Source of the DNA: Methylophaga sp. OBS3
GTDB taxonomy: Bacteria > Pseudomonadota > Gammaproteobacteria > Nitrosococcales > Methylophagaceae
Reading direction: 5' to 3'
Length of the DNA stretch: 64,000 bases
Assembly: GCF_026319325.1 (NCBI RefSeq)
Contig: NZ_JAPDMU010000002.1
Location: 62,001-126,000 of the forward strand
Shown here one piece after another: positions 48,101-56,681 of the stretch. The translations under genes and the position numbers were made by a program. How positions within the stretch are numbered: the first letter of the stretch is position 1; each line of letters opens with the position of its first letter. Under the pieces are notes generated by a model. It worked only from the letters and a program-made list of their open reading frames with translations. It did not search any database and had not been told where the DNA came from.

Positions 48101-51100
48101 TTATCGAGGTAGCCGAGTATTGAGTGCTTGGGCTTGGAATGATCAATTTAATATTGGTCTCATCACTGAGCTGGATGAAGCCGAAGCCCTCGAAGGCTTC
48201 CATGTATTTCGAAATACACTCTATACCATACTAGGTATTTCATTATTCTTAAGTTTCAGTCTACTGGCATTCAGTGCTTGGTTAGGTGCTCGGGCAAATC
48301 AAACCTTAGTCCGTGCCCGTGATGATCTTGAAGAAAAAGTCATCGCACGTACCGAGGAGTTGAGTAAGAGCAAAGAGCAATTCCATAAACTGATGGAATC
48401 TGCCCCTGATGCCATGGTGGTGACCAAAGCATCAGGCGAAATTATTTTGGTTAACAAGCAAACTGAGAAATTATTTGGCTATCAGCGTGAGGAGCTAATT
48501 GGCCAGCCCATCGAGCTGCTACTGCCCGATGCACTAAAGGAAGCCCATAAACGCCATGTGGCCAATTTTGTGGCTAAGCCTGTTGCTAGAAGTATGGGCC
48601 AAAACATGGATCTGTTGGCACGGGCTAAAGAAGGTTTTTATATTCCTGTCGAGATAAGCTTGAGCCCAATTGAAACCGCGGAAGGTCTGACCATTTCCAG
48701 CTCGATTAGGGACATCACCGAGCGCAGGGCCGCTGAAAAAGCCCTCCAAGACAGCCGCTTTATGCTGCAATCAGTCCTCGATAACTCACCAGCACTAATA
48801 TATATCAAAGATTTAAACCTTCGTTACATGGTGGTTAATAAGCTTTGGAAGTCCGTCAGAAACAGCTCTGATCTGGATCCTGTTGGCCATAGGGCAACCG
48901 AATTGATGGCAACAGAGTTTGCCCAAGTCCTAGAAGAGCGAGACCAACAAGTCATCGAAACGAATGACACGATTCAACTGCAAGAAATCATTACGTTTGC
49001 CGATGGCTCGGAACATACGTTTATCTCTTACAAGTTTCCGATCCATGATTCTACCGGCAAGCTTATCGCTTTAGGTGGTATTTCATCAGATATCACCGAG
49101 CAAGTTCAAGCTCGCGAAGCAGCCGAAGAAGCCACCAAAGCCAAATCGGATTTTCTGGCCAATATGTCCCATGAAATTCGTACCCCAATGAATGCCATCA
49201 TTGGGATGTCGCATCTTGCCCTACAAACCGATCTGAATCGCCGCCAACGTAACTATATTGAGAAAGTGCATCTATCAGCCGAGTCATTACTAGGCATTAT
49301 TAATGACATTCTCGACTTTTCGAAGATTGAGGCGGGCAAACTCGATATTGAGCAAATCGACTTCCGGCTGGAAGATGTACTGGAAAACCTGTCAAACCTC
49401 ATTGGCATGAAAACCGAAGAAAAAGGTATCGAGTTTCTTTTTGATATCTCGCCAGAGCTACCAACTGCATTAATTGGTGATCCATTACGACTTGGGCAGA
49501 TTTTGATTAACCTTGGCAATAATGCTGTGAAATTTACCGATCAAGGTGGTGACGTCGTTATTAAGGCCGAAGTAGAAAGCCAAGATGAAGATGCCGTCAT
49601 GATGCACTTTAGTGTCATCGACACCGGTATCGGTATGACACCCGAGCAAACTAAAAAGCTGTTCCAATCATTCAGTCAGGCAGACAGTTCTACAACCCGT
49701 AAATATGGTGGTACAGGTTTAGGTCTTGCCATTTGTAAAAATCTGACTGAATTGATGGGCGGTGATATTTGGGTCACCAGTGAAGCTGGTATCGGTAGTC
49801 AGTTCCACTTTAGCGTCAAGCTCGGCAAACAGAAAGGCATTGCCTCGCAGCGTCGTCATACCAAAACACATATCGATAATCTTAAGGTCTTGGTCGTCGA
49901 TGACAATGCGACAGCAAGAGAAGTCTTGGTCAGTATGCTCGCACAAATTGGTGCCGAAATAGATCAAGCTGCCTCAGGAGAAGCTTGTTTAGCCTTGCTT
50001 GATCAAGCCGACGATAAACATCCTTATGATTTGGTGTTTATGGACTGGAAGATGCCGGGCATGGATGGCATCGAGACGATAGAGAAGATCCAATCAAACT
50101 TAGATCTCGAAAATATGCCGATGATCATCATGGTTACTGCCTATGGTCGCGAGGAAGCGAGCTCTGCAGCACAACATATTGATCTTAGTACTATTCTGAC
50201 CAAGCCAGTCACCGCCTCCTCCTTAGTAGATGCCATTATGACAGCGCGAGGTCATGACGACATAGACAGCGTCAGACCAATTAGTCGAGAAGATGAACTC
50301 CTTGAAATCAAACGTAAACTTCACGGTGCCAAGGTTTTATTGGTGGAAGACAATGAAATCAACCAAGAGCTTGCCGTCGAATTGCTTAATAGCAACAACA
50401 TTCATGTTGATATCGCTGAAAATGGTCAGATTGCCGTCGATAAAATATCTACAGGCACCTATGACGGTGTATTGATGGACTGTCAGATGCCGGTTATGAG
50501 CGGTTACGAAGCCACCGAGCATATTCGTAAACAACTTAAATTAATCGATATTCCCATCATTGCTATGACGGCGAATGCCATGGCTGAAGATATTGCCAAA
50601 GCCCATGCGGCAGGCATGAACGATCACATCTCAAAACCGATTAATGTCAAAGATATGTTCACCACGATGGCCAAGTGGATCACACCAGCTAATCCAGAAA
50701 GCACCGTCGCCCCAGCCAAAATTGTTGGCGATGAAAATAGTTTTGATATCAATTTAGTAGCAGGGATCGACACCAAAACTGGCATGATGACCATGGCTAA
50801 CAATGCCGATTTATATCGCTCGTTACTGATTCGTTTTAGAGATAACTATAGTAATTATGCCGAGACCTTCGCCAAGGAACGTGAAGATGCCGACTCTCAA
50901 GCCGCTGAGCGAAGCGCGCATAGCCTAAAAGGGATTGCAGGAAACCTTGGGGCTAAGCAGGTACAAGCTCAAGCGGCGCTTCTAGAGGCAGCCTGTCATC
51001 AAAACGATGCCGCAGAAATAGATAGCATTTTGCCTAATTTGTTGGCTGAGATTCAGATAGTAACTGATAGCCTGTCTAACATCAGCAAAGCTGAGACTGG

Positions 51101-51335
51101 CACGACATCCGTCACACCAGCCGGTAACGTCGATCCAGAACAGCTAAGGGATCTGCTTAACCAATTACAAGCGTTGCTGGAAGATGATGATACTGCCGCT
51201 AAAGATCTGGTGGATGAATTAGATGGGTTGGCTTTGAGTACCGAGCAGAAGAATGTCGTTGATATCATTTATCGCGCTATCGATGACTATGATTTTGAAG
51301 CCGCGTTAGAAGCCTTATTCGGTTTCCCGGATTAA
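45132..51335 (+). CDS. BvgS-like hybrid sensor histidine kinase with tandem SBP domains
   Basis: A 2067-aa phosphorelay protein. N-terminal hydrophobic segment and helical region 1-170; two periplasmic SBP_bac_3 domains about 176-402 and 422-656; helix 675-695; helix 712-733; an extracytoplasmic sensor, probably double CACHE, about 735-1025; helix 1028-1053; PAS domains about 1083-1200 and 1210-1330; HisKA with His1347 in [11 protein letters not shown]; HATPase about 1446-1562; receivers with Asp1638 and Asp1783; HPt with His1930 in SAHSLKGI. All phospho-acceptors are present, so a full His-Asp-His relay is possible, though two receivers raise the question of which one passes phosphate. The HD-GYP regulator 29 nt downstream is the obvious output. 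Confidence 0.95.
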   Translation: MTLSRFLLTYIWLFLLVLGTAFSSTAWSLEDRPSLTESKLVELGQLTRELRFQDEVLTSSITTYAYTSELKWLERYRTAMDRFNDAFDRVTTDFPEVSHTTNKNLVSSAQALYDFEAEGLTYIENGEPQKAQQLFTSAVYLENKTLLTETLRKLNEEINHKQLTLTQTGSNTTKLKLTRIEQDWIAANPEVLVGNEPDWAPFQFVDNSENPAGISVDLLKLISEKTGLTFTYSEPASYAELQSKLFNNELDLIAAGYYSEDRNDSALHTTAYTTIKEYVFVLDDSGINDMDDLSGRTLAIPKGYDTTKLIRASRPDINIIEPNSIMEALTMVVQGEADAVIDAQRVVSFLIEENKFEGLRSFPSRIANTPLRMIVSKQKPILNSIISRAINDISRSDRNAIFANWLNHDAVNNPLSLPNANLNMEELAWLNAHPIIQIGADPDWRPFEFVNQQGYHQGIIADYMEMITDQLGVAFALQPKATWQEVVESAISGEIDVLPGLSRTPDREKHFLFTQPYISIPSVIITPKGTPRLSQLSDLGDRTIGVIEGYSYNEWLKDAYPNANTVPVKSISEGLTLVEEGALDAMIANKLSAIDRVNSLGLSNLKVNFVTSYNFELAIGVRKDWPELVKILNKSLSQITPAQHDSLRRNWVSAELEGVDIAPQASNGESIPIAKMLLITFGLAILFLFIAWLLSRRAGDIIALYQSTNLRFFTAMTVCCILLIIFAITWYSLQRSEQITRERAAQSLVTVLNSTNEAISYWLSAGLRQVTIIANESNLNTLFSAYQLTDDLLATEAFRNVGSLLEAQNLNNTAWQYTMILTDGSVVFENAPPVEHLLPKLQETVFNGVATFIPPERVPNSTLTRMYFAAPVLDYKGRTIAAVIASVDPHDAFSQVIRSDNSNYQESMETYAINTEGWMISSTVHEEALKQLGLLGPDQSTILNIKVSDPGVDLTQGKKPTQSIAEQPLTNSAYQVLQKTSSQQYEGERDYRGSRVLSAWAWNDQFNIGLITELDEAEALEGFHVFRNTLYTILGISLFLSFSLLAFSAWLGARANQTLVRARDDLEEKVIARTEELSKSKEQFHKLMESAPDAMVVTKASGEIILVNKQTEKLFGYQREELIGQPIELLLPDALKEAHKRHVANFVAKPVARSMGQNMDLLARAKEGFYIPVEISLSPIETAEGLTISSSIRDITERRAAEKALQDSRFMLQSVLDNSPALIYIKDLNLRYMVVNKLWKSVRNSSDLDPVGHRATELMATEFAQVLEERDQQVIETNDTIQLQEIITFADGSEHTFISYKFPIHDSTGKLIALGGISSDITEQVQAREAAEEATKAKSDFLANMSHEIRTPMNAIIGMSHLALQTDLNRRQRNYIEKVHLSAESLLGIINDILDFSKIEAGKLDIEQIDFRLEDVLENLSNLIGMKTEEKGIEFLFDISPELPTALIGDPLRLGQILINLGNNAVKFTDQGGDVVIKAEVESQDEDAVMMHFSVIDTGIGMTPEQTKKLFQSFSQADSSTTRKYGGTGLGLAICKNLTELMGGDIWVTSEAGIGSQFHFSVKLGKQKGIASQRRHTKTHIDNLKVLVVDDNATAREVLVSMLAQIGAEIDQAASGEACLALLDQADDKHPYDLVFMDWKMPGMDGIETIEKIQSNLDLENMPMIIMVTAYGREEASSAAQHIDLSTILTKPVTASSLVDAIMTARGHDDIDSVRPISREDELLEIKRKLHGAKVLLVEDNEINQELAVELLNSNNIHVDIAENGQIAVDKISTGTYDGVLMDCQMPVMSGYEATEHIRKQLKLIDIPIIAMTANAMAEDIAKAHAAGMNDHISKPINVKDMFTTMAKWITPANPESTVAPAKIVGDENSFDINLVAGIDTKTGMMTMANNADLYRSLLIRFRDNYSNYAETFAKEREDADSQAAERSAHSLKGIAGNLGAKQVQAQAALLEAACHQNDAAEIDSILPNLLAEIQIVTDSLSNISKAETGTTSVTPAGNVDPEQLRDLLNQLQALLEDDDTAAKDLVDELDGLALSTEQKNVVDIIYRAIDDYDFEAALEALFGFPD

Positions 51336-51364
51336 TTTTCAGTCATTTCGATAAGGGATTAGCC

Positions 51365-52414
51365 ATGGAATCAGATAATAAACAAACTATCCTCGTCGTG
51401 GATGATACACCCGAGAATATTGATATTCTCAGTGGTGTTTTGCGGGAAAACTATAAGGTTAAAGCGGCATTAAATGGTGAGCGTGCCTTAAAAATTGCGA
51501 ATGCTGACAGCCCGCCTGACATCATTTTGCTGGATATTATGATGCCAGAGATGGACGGCTACGAAGTCTGCAGACAACTCAAAGCCAATCCAGCCACGCA
51601 CCGTATCCCGGTGATTTTCATTACGGCCAAGAACCAAGAAGAAGATGAACAAAAAGGATTTGAACTTGGCGCTGTTGATTACATCACCAAACCCATCAGC
51701 CCGCCCATTGTTCAAGCTCGAGTAGCCACACAATTAGCCTTGTACGACCAAAACCGAACATTAGAAAAGAAAGTACAAGAACGTACGCAACAACTCACCA
51801 ATACCCGCCTCGAAATTATTCGCAGACTTGGCCGTGCCGCCGAGTTTAAAGATAACGAAACCGGCCTGCATGTCATCCGCATGAGTCACTACACACGTCT
51901 AATAGCTGAGGCTATTTCCCATGATGACGAATGGGTCGATCTGATTTTCAACGCAGCACCAATGCATGACATCGGCAAAATCGGTATTCCAGATCACGTC
52001 TTGCTCAAACCCGGCAAACTAGACGATGAAGAATGGAAAATCATGCGTCGCCACCCCAAGATAGGTGCGGACATAATTGGTGATGACGACTCACCATTAC
52101 TCCAAATGGCCAGAGAAATTGCCTTCGCCCACCATGAAAAATGGGATGGCAGTGGTTATCCTCGTCGTTTAAAAGGTGAAGACATTCCGATTGCTGCTCG
52201 TATCGTAGCGATTGCTGATGTTTTTGATGCGTTGACCACCGAAAGACCGTATAAGAAGGCGTGGGAAATTGCTGATGCGGTTAAGCTAATTGACGATGAG
52301 GCCGGCAAACATTTTGACCCAGCCTTAGTAACGATCTTCCACTCTGTTTTGCCCGAGATTTTGGATATCAGGGACAAATACGCCGAGCAAAATATTAGTC
52401 ACGAAGATAGCTAA
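51365..52414 (+). CDS. RpfG-type response regulator with HD-GYP phosphodiesterase domain
   Basis: A 349-aa protein: receiver domain (about 8-125, Asp57 in LLDIMMPEMDG), a short coiled linker, and an HD-GYP domain with HDIGKIGIPDHVLLKPGKL (His201-Asp202) and HHEKWDGSGYP (from His256), followed by ARIVAIADVFDALTTERPYK. All metal-binding and GYP residues are intact, so it should hydrolyse c-di-GMP. It follows the BvgS-like kinase after 29 nt, with AAGGGATTAG as a possible ribosome site, and is the likely target of its HPt domain. Confidence 0.96.
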   Translation: MESDNKQTILVVDDTPENIDILSGVLRENYKVKAALNGERALKIANADSPPDIILLDIMMPEMDGYEVCRQLKANPATHRIPVIFITAKNQEEDEQKGFELGAVDYITKPISPPIVQARVATQLALYDQNRTLEKKVQERTQQLTNTRLEIIRRLGRAAEFKDNETGLHVIRMSHYTRLIAEAISHDDEWVDLIFNAAPMHDIGKIGIPDHVLLKPGKLDDEEWKIMRRHPKIGADIIGDDDSPLLQMAREIAFAHHEKWDGSGYPRRLKGEDIPIAARIVAIADVFDALTTERPYKKAWEIADAVKLIDDEAGKHFDPALVTIFHSVLPEILDIRDKYAEQNISHEDS

Positions 52415-52419
52415 ACGCG

Positions 52420-52797
52420 TTAAAGATATCCGCTTAGTAACATATCTACCGTATCGGTAACACTTTGCGGGTCGATGGGTTTGGTTAAATAAGCTACCGC
52501 GCCAGTTTCCATCCCTTGACGCTGTTCATCAGCCGTAACCTTGGCCGATAAAAATACGACTGGAATAGTACGTGTTTCAGATTGACGTTTTAATGCCTTA
52601 CAAACTTCGTAACCATTCATTCCCGGCATCATAATATCGAGCATAATCAAATCTGGAACTGGCGCTTTGGCCGCTACCATCAGGGCTTTTTCACCGCTCG
52701 TGGCCGCTTTAATCTTGTACTTATCGGACAACACATTTTTAATAACATCAATATTGCTTGGCTCATCATCAATGACCAAAATGGTTTTCTGGCTCAT
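52420..52797 (-). CDS. Stand-alone receiver-domain protein
   Basis: A 125-aa single receiver from the ATG at 52797 (AAGGAG 7 nt upstream; a GTG at 52803 is too close to that site). Asp54 lies in IMLDIMMPGMNG, with the acidic pair Asp10-Asp11 and the Lys in YLTKPIDP. It has no output domain, so it could be a phosphate sink or shuttle for the neighbouring kinase. It is very similar to the receiver of the convergent HD-GYP protein, whose stop is 5 nt away, which suggests local duplication. Confidence 0.92.
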   Translation of the reverse strand: MSQKTILVIDDEPSNIDVIKNVLSDKYKIKAATSGEKALMVAAKAPVPDLIMLDIMMPGMNGYEVCKALKRQSETRTIPVVFLSAKVTADEQRQGMETGAVAYLTKPIDPQSVTDTVDMLLSGYL

Positions 52798-52899
52798 GCT
52801 CACTCCTTGTCACACATCCAAAAGCCCTAGCGCTATTAAAAACTCGGCCTAGTATTGTTGCAAGTAAAACTACGCTTTTTATGTCGTTAGTTCTGAGGA

Positions 52900-53802
52900 T
52901 TAGTACTGCTTTTCGTGAAAACATTCCACTAGATACTCAATCATTGCTCTGACTTTGGCAGGTGGACGACGATCGGGAGGTGATAAAACATGTAAGCCAC
53001 CAGCATCAATGGTTGGTTTATCAAGTGGCAAATCCACCAACAGACCTTTGGCTAAAGCATCGTTAATGATGAATTCCGGCTGATAAATAATTCCTAAACC
53101 ACCAATCGCAGCAGCCAATAACGCATCACCGTTATTCGCTTTGAAATTGCCTTGTACCGGTACTTGAATATCAGCATCGTGACCAAAACACCAGAAACCA
53201 TGCCCCTGCATGGGTGAAAGTGTGTAGCTCAAACAGTTATGGTTAGCTAAATCGGCCAACGTCGTTGGTGTACCGTGTTTGGCTAAATACGCTGGTGAAG
53301 CACAAACCCTTACGGCACAGTCACCAATACGACGTGCTTTTAACGTATTGTCAGCCAAATGCCCGATCCGAATCGCTAAATCCCAACCATCTTTGACCAA
53401 ATCTTGTTTTGCATCACTAAGGCCGAGTTCCACTTCAACATGTGGATAACGTTCACTAAAAGCTGGCAGCAAAGGCGCTATAAATCGAACACCAAATGAT
53501 AACGGCACGTTCATTCGCAAACGACCTACGGCCTCAACTCGCTGGGCAAATACTTCCGATTCGGCCTCATCAAGATCTTGGAGAATACGACGACAAGCTT
53601 CTAAATACTGCGTGCCAGCGTCAGTGAGTGTTAACCGACGTGTCGTACGGTGTAATAGCTTGATGCCCAGCCTTGCTTCAAGTGCATCAACATATTTGGT
53701 GGCCATCGCCGGTGACATACTTAATGCTCGGCCTGCCGCGGAGAGGCTTCCCAAGGTTGCAGCCTGTGCAAATACTCGCATACCAGTAAAACGATCCAGC
53801 AT
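52900..53802 (-). CDS. LysR-family transcriptional regulator
   Basis: A 300-aa regulator: N-terminal winged helix (MRVFAQAATLGSLSAAGRALSMSPAMATKYVDALEARLG) and a C-terminal substrate-binding domain. The sequence belongs to the large AaeR/DsdC-like LysR group often seen next to redox genes. It is divergent from the DODA dioxygenase gene, with a 108-nt shared control region that holds an inverted repeat, the usual arrangement for LysR autoregulation and target activation. Confidence 0.95.
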   Translation of the reverse strand: MLDRFTGMRVFAQAATLGSLSAAGRALSMSPAMATKYVDALEARLGIKLLHRTTRRLTLTDAGTQYLEACRRILQDLDEAESEVFAQRVEAVGRLRMNVPLSFGVRFIAPLLPAFSERYPHVEVELGLSDAKQDLVKDGWDLAIRIGHLADNTLKARRIGDCAVRVCASPAYLAKHGTPTTLADLANHNCLSYTLSPMQGHGFWCFGHDADIQVPVQGNFKANNGDALLAAAIGGLGIIYQPEFIINDALAKGLLVDLPLDKPTIDAGGLHVLSPPDRRPPAKVRAMIEYLVECFHEKQY

Positions 53803-53831
53803 TTATTTAACACTCATAGTTAAAAGTCTTA

Positions 53832-53875
53832 GCGCATAATGGCACATTATCGCACTATTACAATCAAGTTATACT
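53832..53875 (+). promoter_or_regulatory. Candidate LysR operator and promoter of the dioxygenase operon
   Basis: An inverted repeat with arms ATAATG (53836-53841) and CATTAT (53845-53850), flanked by GCG/CGC, lies in the divergent region. A TATACT -10 sits at 53870-53875, 36 nt before the dioxygenase ATG, and the right arm overlaps the place of its -35. The core does not follow a strict T-N11-A pattern, so binding is a suggestion. Confidence 0.45.
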
Positions 53876-53910
53876 GAAATCCATTTGAATTTTGCCGGTA
53901 GGCACAAGCC

Positions 53911-54741
53911 ATGATTCTCAGTGAAAAATCGTCCACACAAACTATAGAACAGCCAGTGCTGTTCATTCCCCATGGTGGTGGGCCATGTTTCTTTATGGAT
54001 TGGGATCCACCTGAAACGTGGACCAATATGGCTGCCTACCTCAAAAATATCGTCAATACGTTGCCGGAAAAACCAAAAGCCATTTTGCTAATTTCAGCAC
54101 ATTGGCAAAGTAAAGAGTTCCGGGTGACCGCTGCTGAGAAGCCATCACTGATCTTTGATTATTATGGCTTCCCAGCACATACCTACGAATTAACTTACCC
54201 AGCGCCTGGTCAGCCCGACCTTGCCATGAAAGTCAGTGCCTTGTTGAAAAATGCGGGTCACACCGTATTGCCTGATGTTGCACGTGGTTTTGACCACGGC
54301 ATGTTTATTCCTCTGAAGCTAATGTTTCCTGATGCGGATATTCCTGTTGTGCAACTCTCACTCAATAACAGCTTAGATCCGGCTTTGCATATTGCAGCGG
54401 GTGAAGCGCTGAGCTCACTGCGTCAAGAAGGCGTATTAATCGTTGGTAGCGGTATGAGTTTTCACAATATGCGTGGTTATGGTGATTCACGCTTCACTGC
54501 GCCTTCAGAAGCATTTGGTAATTGGCTTACCCAAGCTGTGCTTGCCGAGCCTACGCAAAGAAACCAAGCCCTAACAGAATGGCAAAAAGCACCTTTTGCC
54601 GAGATGTGTCATCCCGCCGGTTATGAAGAGCATCTTCTACCACTTATGGTTTCTGCCGGAGCGGCAGGAACTCACCGCGGCCAATTGGTCTATTCAGAAC
54701 AAGTGATGAAAACCCAGCTTTCAGCCTATCAATTTGGTTGA
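53911..54741 (+). CDS. DODA-type (class III, LigB-like) extradiol dioxygenase family protein
   Basis: A 276-aa cytoplasmic protein of the YgiD/DODA family. Metal-ligand regions are PHGGGPCFFMDWDP, LLISAHWQSKEF, GFDHGMFIPLKLMFP and GSGMSFHNMRGYG. Family members cleave catechol-type rings such as DOPA, but many bacterial copies have unknown substrates. It heads a plus-strand run with an SDR gene (36 nt on) and a cytochrome b561 gene and is probably controlled by the divergent LysR protein. Confidence 0.92.
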   Translation: MILSEKSSTQTIEQPVLFIPHGGGPCFFMDWDPPETWTNMAAYLKNIVNTLPEKPKAILLISAHWQSKEFRVTAAEKPSLIFDYYGFPAHTYELTYPAPGQPDLAMKVSALLKNAGHTVLPDVARGFDHGMFIPLKLMFPDADIPVVQLSLNNSLDPALHIAAGEALSSLRQEGVLIVGSGMSFHNMRGYGDSRFTAPSEAFGNWLTQAVLAEPTQRNQALTEWQKAPFAEMCHPAGYEEHLLPLMVSAGAAGTHRGQLVYSEQVMKTQLSAYQFG

Positions 54742-54777
54742 GCCTGTTAACGAACTTGCTGAAATAGGAGAAGTACA

Positions 54778-55572
54778 ATGCATATCGATTTATCTGGAAA
54801 ACAAGCACTCGTCACCGGCGCAACCGGTGGTATTGGCCTCGCCATCGCGATTGGTTTAGCCAAAGCGGGTGCTAAAGTGACCATTACAGGCCGCTCTGCC
54901 AAAACCGTAGAAACAGCGGTTAACGAAATTAATCAGCAAAGTGAGCGTAATGATGCCAGTGGTGTCATTGCTGATGCAGGTAATGCTGATGGTTGCCAAA
55001 CCGTCATTAATGCCCGCCCAGAAACCGATATTTTGATTAACAATCTTGGTATCTATGGCATGCAGCCGTTTTTTGATACCGATGATGCCATCTGGGAAAA
55101 CAGCTTTCAGGTTAATGTCATGAGCGGTGTACGTTTATCACGTCATTACGCCAAAGGCATGCAAGCTCGTGGCTGGGGTCGTATTCAATTCATATCAAGT
55201 GAGTCTGCGCTCAATATTCCGACGGAGATGGTTTATTACGGTGTCACAAAATCGGCGATGCAAGGTGTGTCTCGCGGCTTAGCAAAAGTTTTGGCGGGCT
55301 CAGGTGTCACCGTGAATAGCATTTTGCCAGGCCCAACCCGCACCGATGGTGTTATTGAGTTTTTAGGCAATCTTGCCAAAGAGCGGGGTGTGTCAATCGA
55401 GGAAATGGAAACGATTTTCCTAGATGAAAACCGCCCATCTACTTTGTTAAAACGCTTTGCCACGGCAGAAGAAGTCGCCAACCTTTGTGTTTATGTGGCA
55501 TCACCACAAGCCAGTGCGACCACCGGCGCATCACTTCGAGTTGAAGGCGGCATCGTCGAAAGCATTAGCTAA
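54778..55572 (+). CDS. Short-chain dehydrogenase/reductase
   Basis: A 264-aa SDR with the Rossmann motif TGATGGIGLA, NNLGIYG (NNAG variant), catalytic Ser in FISSESAL and YYGVTK (YxxxK), and a C-terminal GASLRVEGGIVES. The TITGRS segment after strand 2 favours NADP(H). The substrate is unknown. ATAGGAGA precedes the ATG. It lies between the DODA dioxygenase and cytochrome b561 genes and may act on the same small molecule as the dioxygenase. Confidence 0.95.
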   Translation: MHIDLSGKQALVTGATGGIGLAIAIGLAKAGAKVTITGRSAKTVETAVNEINQQSERNDASGVIADAGNADGCQTVINARPETDILINNLGIYGMQPFFDTDDAIWENSFQVNVMSGVRLSRHYAKGMQARGWGRIQFISSESALNIPTEMVYYGVTKSAMQGVSRGLAKVLAGSGVTVNSILPGPTRTDGVIEFLGNLAKERGVSIEEMETIFLDENRPSTLLKRFATAEEVANLCVYVASPQASATTGASLRVEGGIVESIS

Positions 55573-55619
55573 AGCAAATCTGCAATTACTTCATTATTTA
55601 GACTTTCAAGGAGATTATT

Positions 55620-56144
55620 TTGGTTCACGATACTCAGCAGCGTTATGGCGCGATCACTCGTTTTTTTCACTGGTTAATGGCGGTGTTAATCATTAATCAG
55701 TTCTTCAAATTTGGTGATTACTTTAATGATGGCAAACATTGGTTAGGCGACACTTTTGGCCCTTACCATTCATCAATTGGCGCTGTTGTCATGGTGTTAG
55801 TAGTACTTCGTCTGCTGTGGACCAACAAACAAAAAGGTCAACGTCCTGTCACGCCGGGCGTATTAGGCAAAATTGCCAAAGCCACCCACCACACCATGTA
55901 TCTGTGTGTTTTCCTGCTACCGCCTTTAGGTGTGTTGTACATCTACGGTAAAGGTTATCCCGTGAAATTCTTTGGTATGACCATGTTAGATAAACCTGAA
56001 TCACCAACGCCTTGGATGGCATCAGTCGGTGATCTGCACGCTATTCTGGCTTGGTTGTTAACTGCACTAGTCTTAGGTCACCTTGCTGGTGCGCTCTATC
56101 ATCACTTTGTCCGCCGTGATGAAACCTTAAAGCGCATGCTTTAA
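55620..56144 (+). CDS. Cytochrome b561 family protein
   Basis: A 174-aa inner-membrane protein starting at TTG (55620) with AAGGAG 6 nt upstream. It has four membrane helices, with His residues in helix 1 (FFHWLMAV), helix 2 (HSSIGAVVMVLVVLRLLW), helix 3 (THHTMYLCVFLLPPLG) and helix 4 (LHAILAWLLTALVLGHLAGALYHHF) that bind two b haems. It is of the YodB/CybB type, which oxidises quinol or superoxide. It is followed by a strong terminator. Confidence 0.93.
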   Translation: MVHDTQQRYGAITRFFHWLMAVLIINQFFKFGDYFNDGKHWLGDTFGPYHSSIGAVVMVLVVLRLLWTNKQKGQRPVTPGVLGKIAKATHHTMYLCVFLLPPLGVLYIYGKGYPVKFFGMTMLDKPESPTPWMASVGDLHAILAWLLTALVLGHLAGALYHHFVRRDETLKRML

Positions 56145-56152
56145 GTTCCTCT

Positions 56153-56206
56153 CATCAGTTCTCAACTGATGTCTTGTTAAGCACTCCTTCTGGGGTGCTT
56201 TTTTTT
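56153..56206 (+). terminator. Tandem hairpins ending in a T-run after cytochrome b561
   Basis: CATCAGTT and AACTGATG (56153-56171) form an 8-bp stem. It is followed by AGCACTCC with GGGGTGCT (56180-56199) and a run of eight or more Ts. The second hairpin is a standard Rho-independent terminator for the dioxygenase-SDR-b561 operon. Confidence 0.88.
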
Positions 56207-56240
56207 GCCCGAAAATCCCTGTTTTACTAACATCTCCATC

Positions 56241-56273
56241 CTTAAGACTTTCTTAATGTTTACTCCATACACT
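56241..56273 (+). promoter_or_regulatory. PmrA/QseB-like box and -10 upstream of dgkA
   Basis: CTTAAG (56241-56246), five bases, then CTTAAT (56252-56257) form a direct repeat with 11-bp period, the form described for PmrA-type OmpR regulators. TACACT (56268-56273) can serve as -10, with the repeat in place of a -35. A regulator of the QseB/PmrA subfamily is encoded at 61.8 kb. The match is exact in spacing, but AT-rich hexamers can occur by chance. Confidence 0.5.
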
Positions 56274-56301
56274 TCGCAAAACGTTTACAGGATGGATAGT
56301 T

Positions 56302-56670
56302 TTGCAAAAGAAAACCGGCATCACACGTCTGCTCTATGCAGCAAAACACTCAAGTAACGGCTTCATCAGCGCATTAAATAGTGAAGCGGCTTTTAGACAG
56401 GAATTTATTGCTGTCAGCGTATTGGCGATCTTGAGTTTCTGGCTGCCCGTCACAGCCCTTGAGCAAGTGCTTTTGCTCTCCACCTTGGTCATGGTGTTGA
56501 TTGTTGAGTTAATTAACTCAGCGATTGAGTGTCTTGCCGACCAAATTAGCAGTGAATGGCATTTATTAATTAAAAAAGCCAAAGACTACGGCTCGCTTGC
56601 TGTTCTGCTCACTTTGCTTATCAGCGCCAGTATTTGGCTCACCATCTTATTACCTAAATTTAACTTCTAG
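56302..56670 (+). CDS. dgkA: Diacylglycerol kinase (prokaryotic DgkA)
   Basis: A 122-aa integral membrane protein starting at TTG (56302); AGGA lies 9 nt upstream, and no in-frame ATG gives a full N-terminus. It has an N-terminal amphipathic helix (SEAAFRQEFIAV) and three membrane helices; the catalytic signature is ELINSAIECLADQIS, followed by KKAKDYGSLAVLL. It phosphorylates diacylglycerol to phosphatidate. The next gene, 11 nt on, is an LtaS/OpgB-type transferase that would release diacylglycerol, so the pair forms a lipid recycling unit. Confidence 0.96.
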   Translation: MQKKTGITRLLYAAKHSSNGFISALNSEAAFRQEFIAVSVLAILSFWLPVTALEQVLLLSTLVMVLIVELINSAIECLADQISSEWHLLIKKAKDYGSLAVLLTLLISASIWLTILLPKFNF

Positions 56671-56681
56671 AGATCATCACG

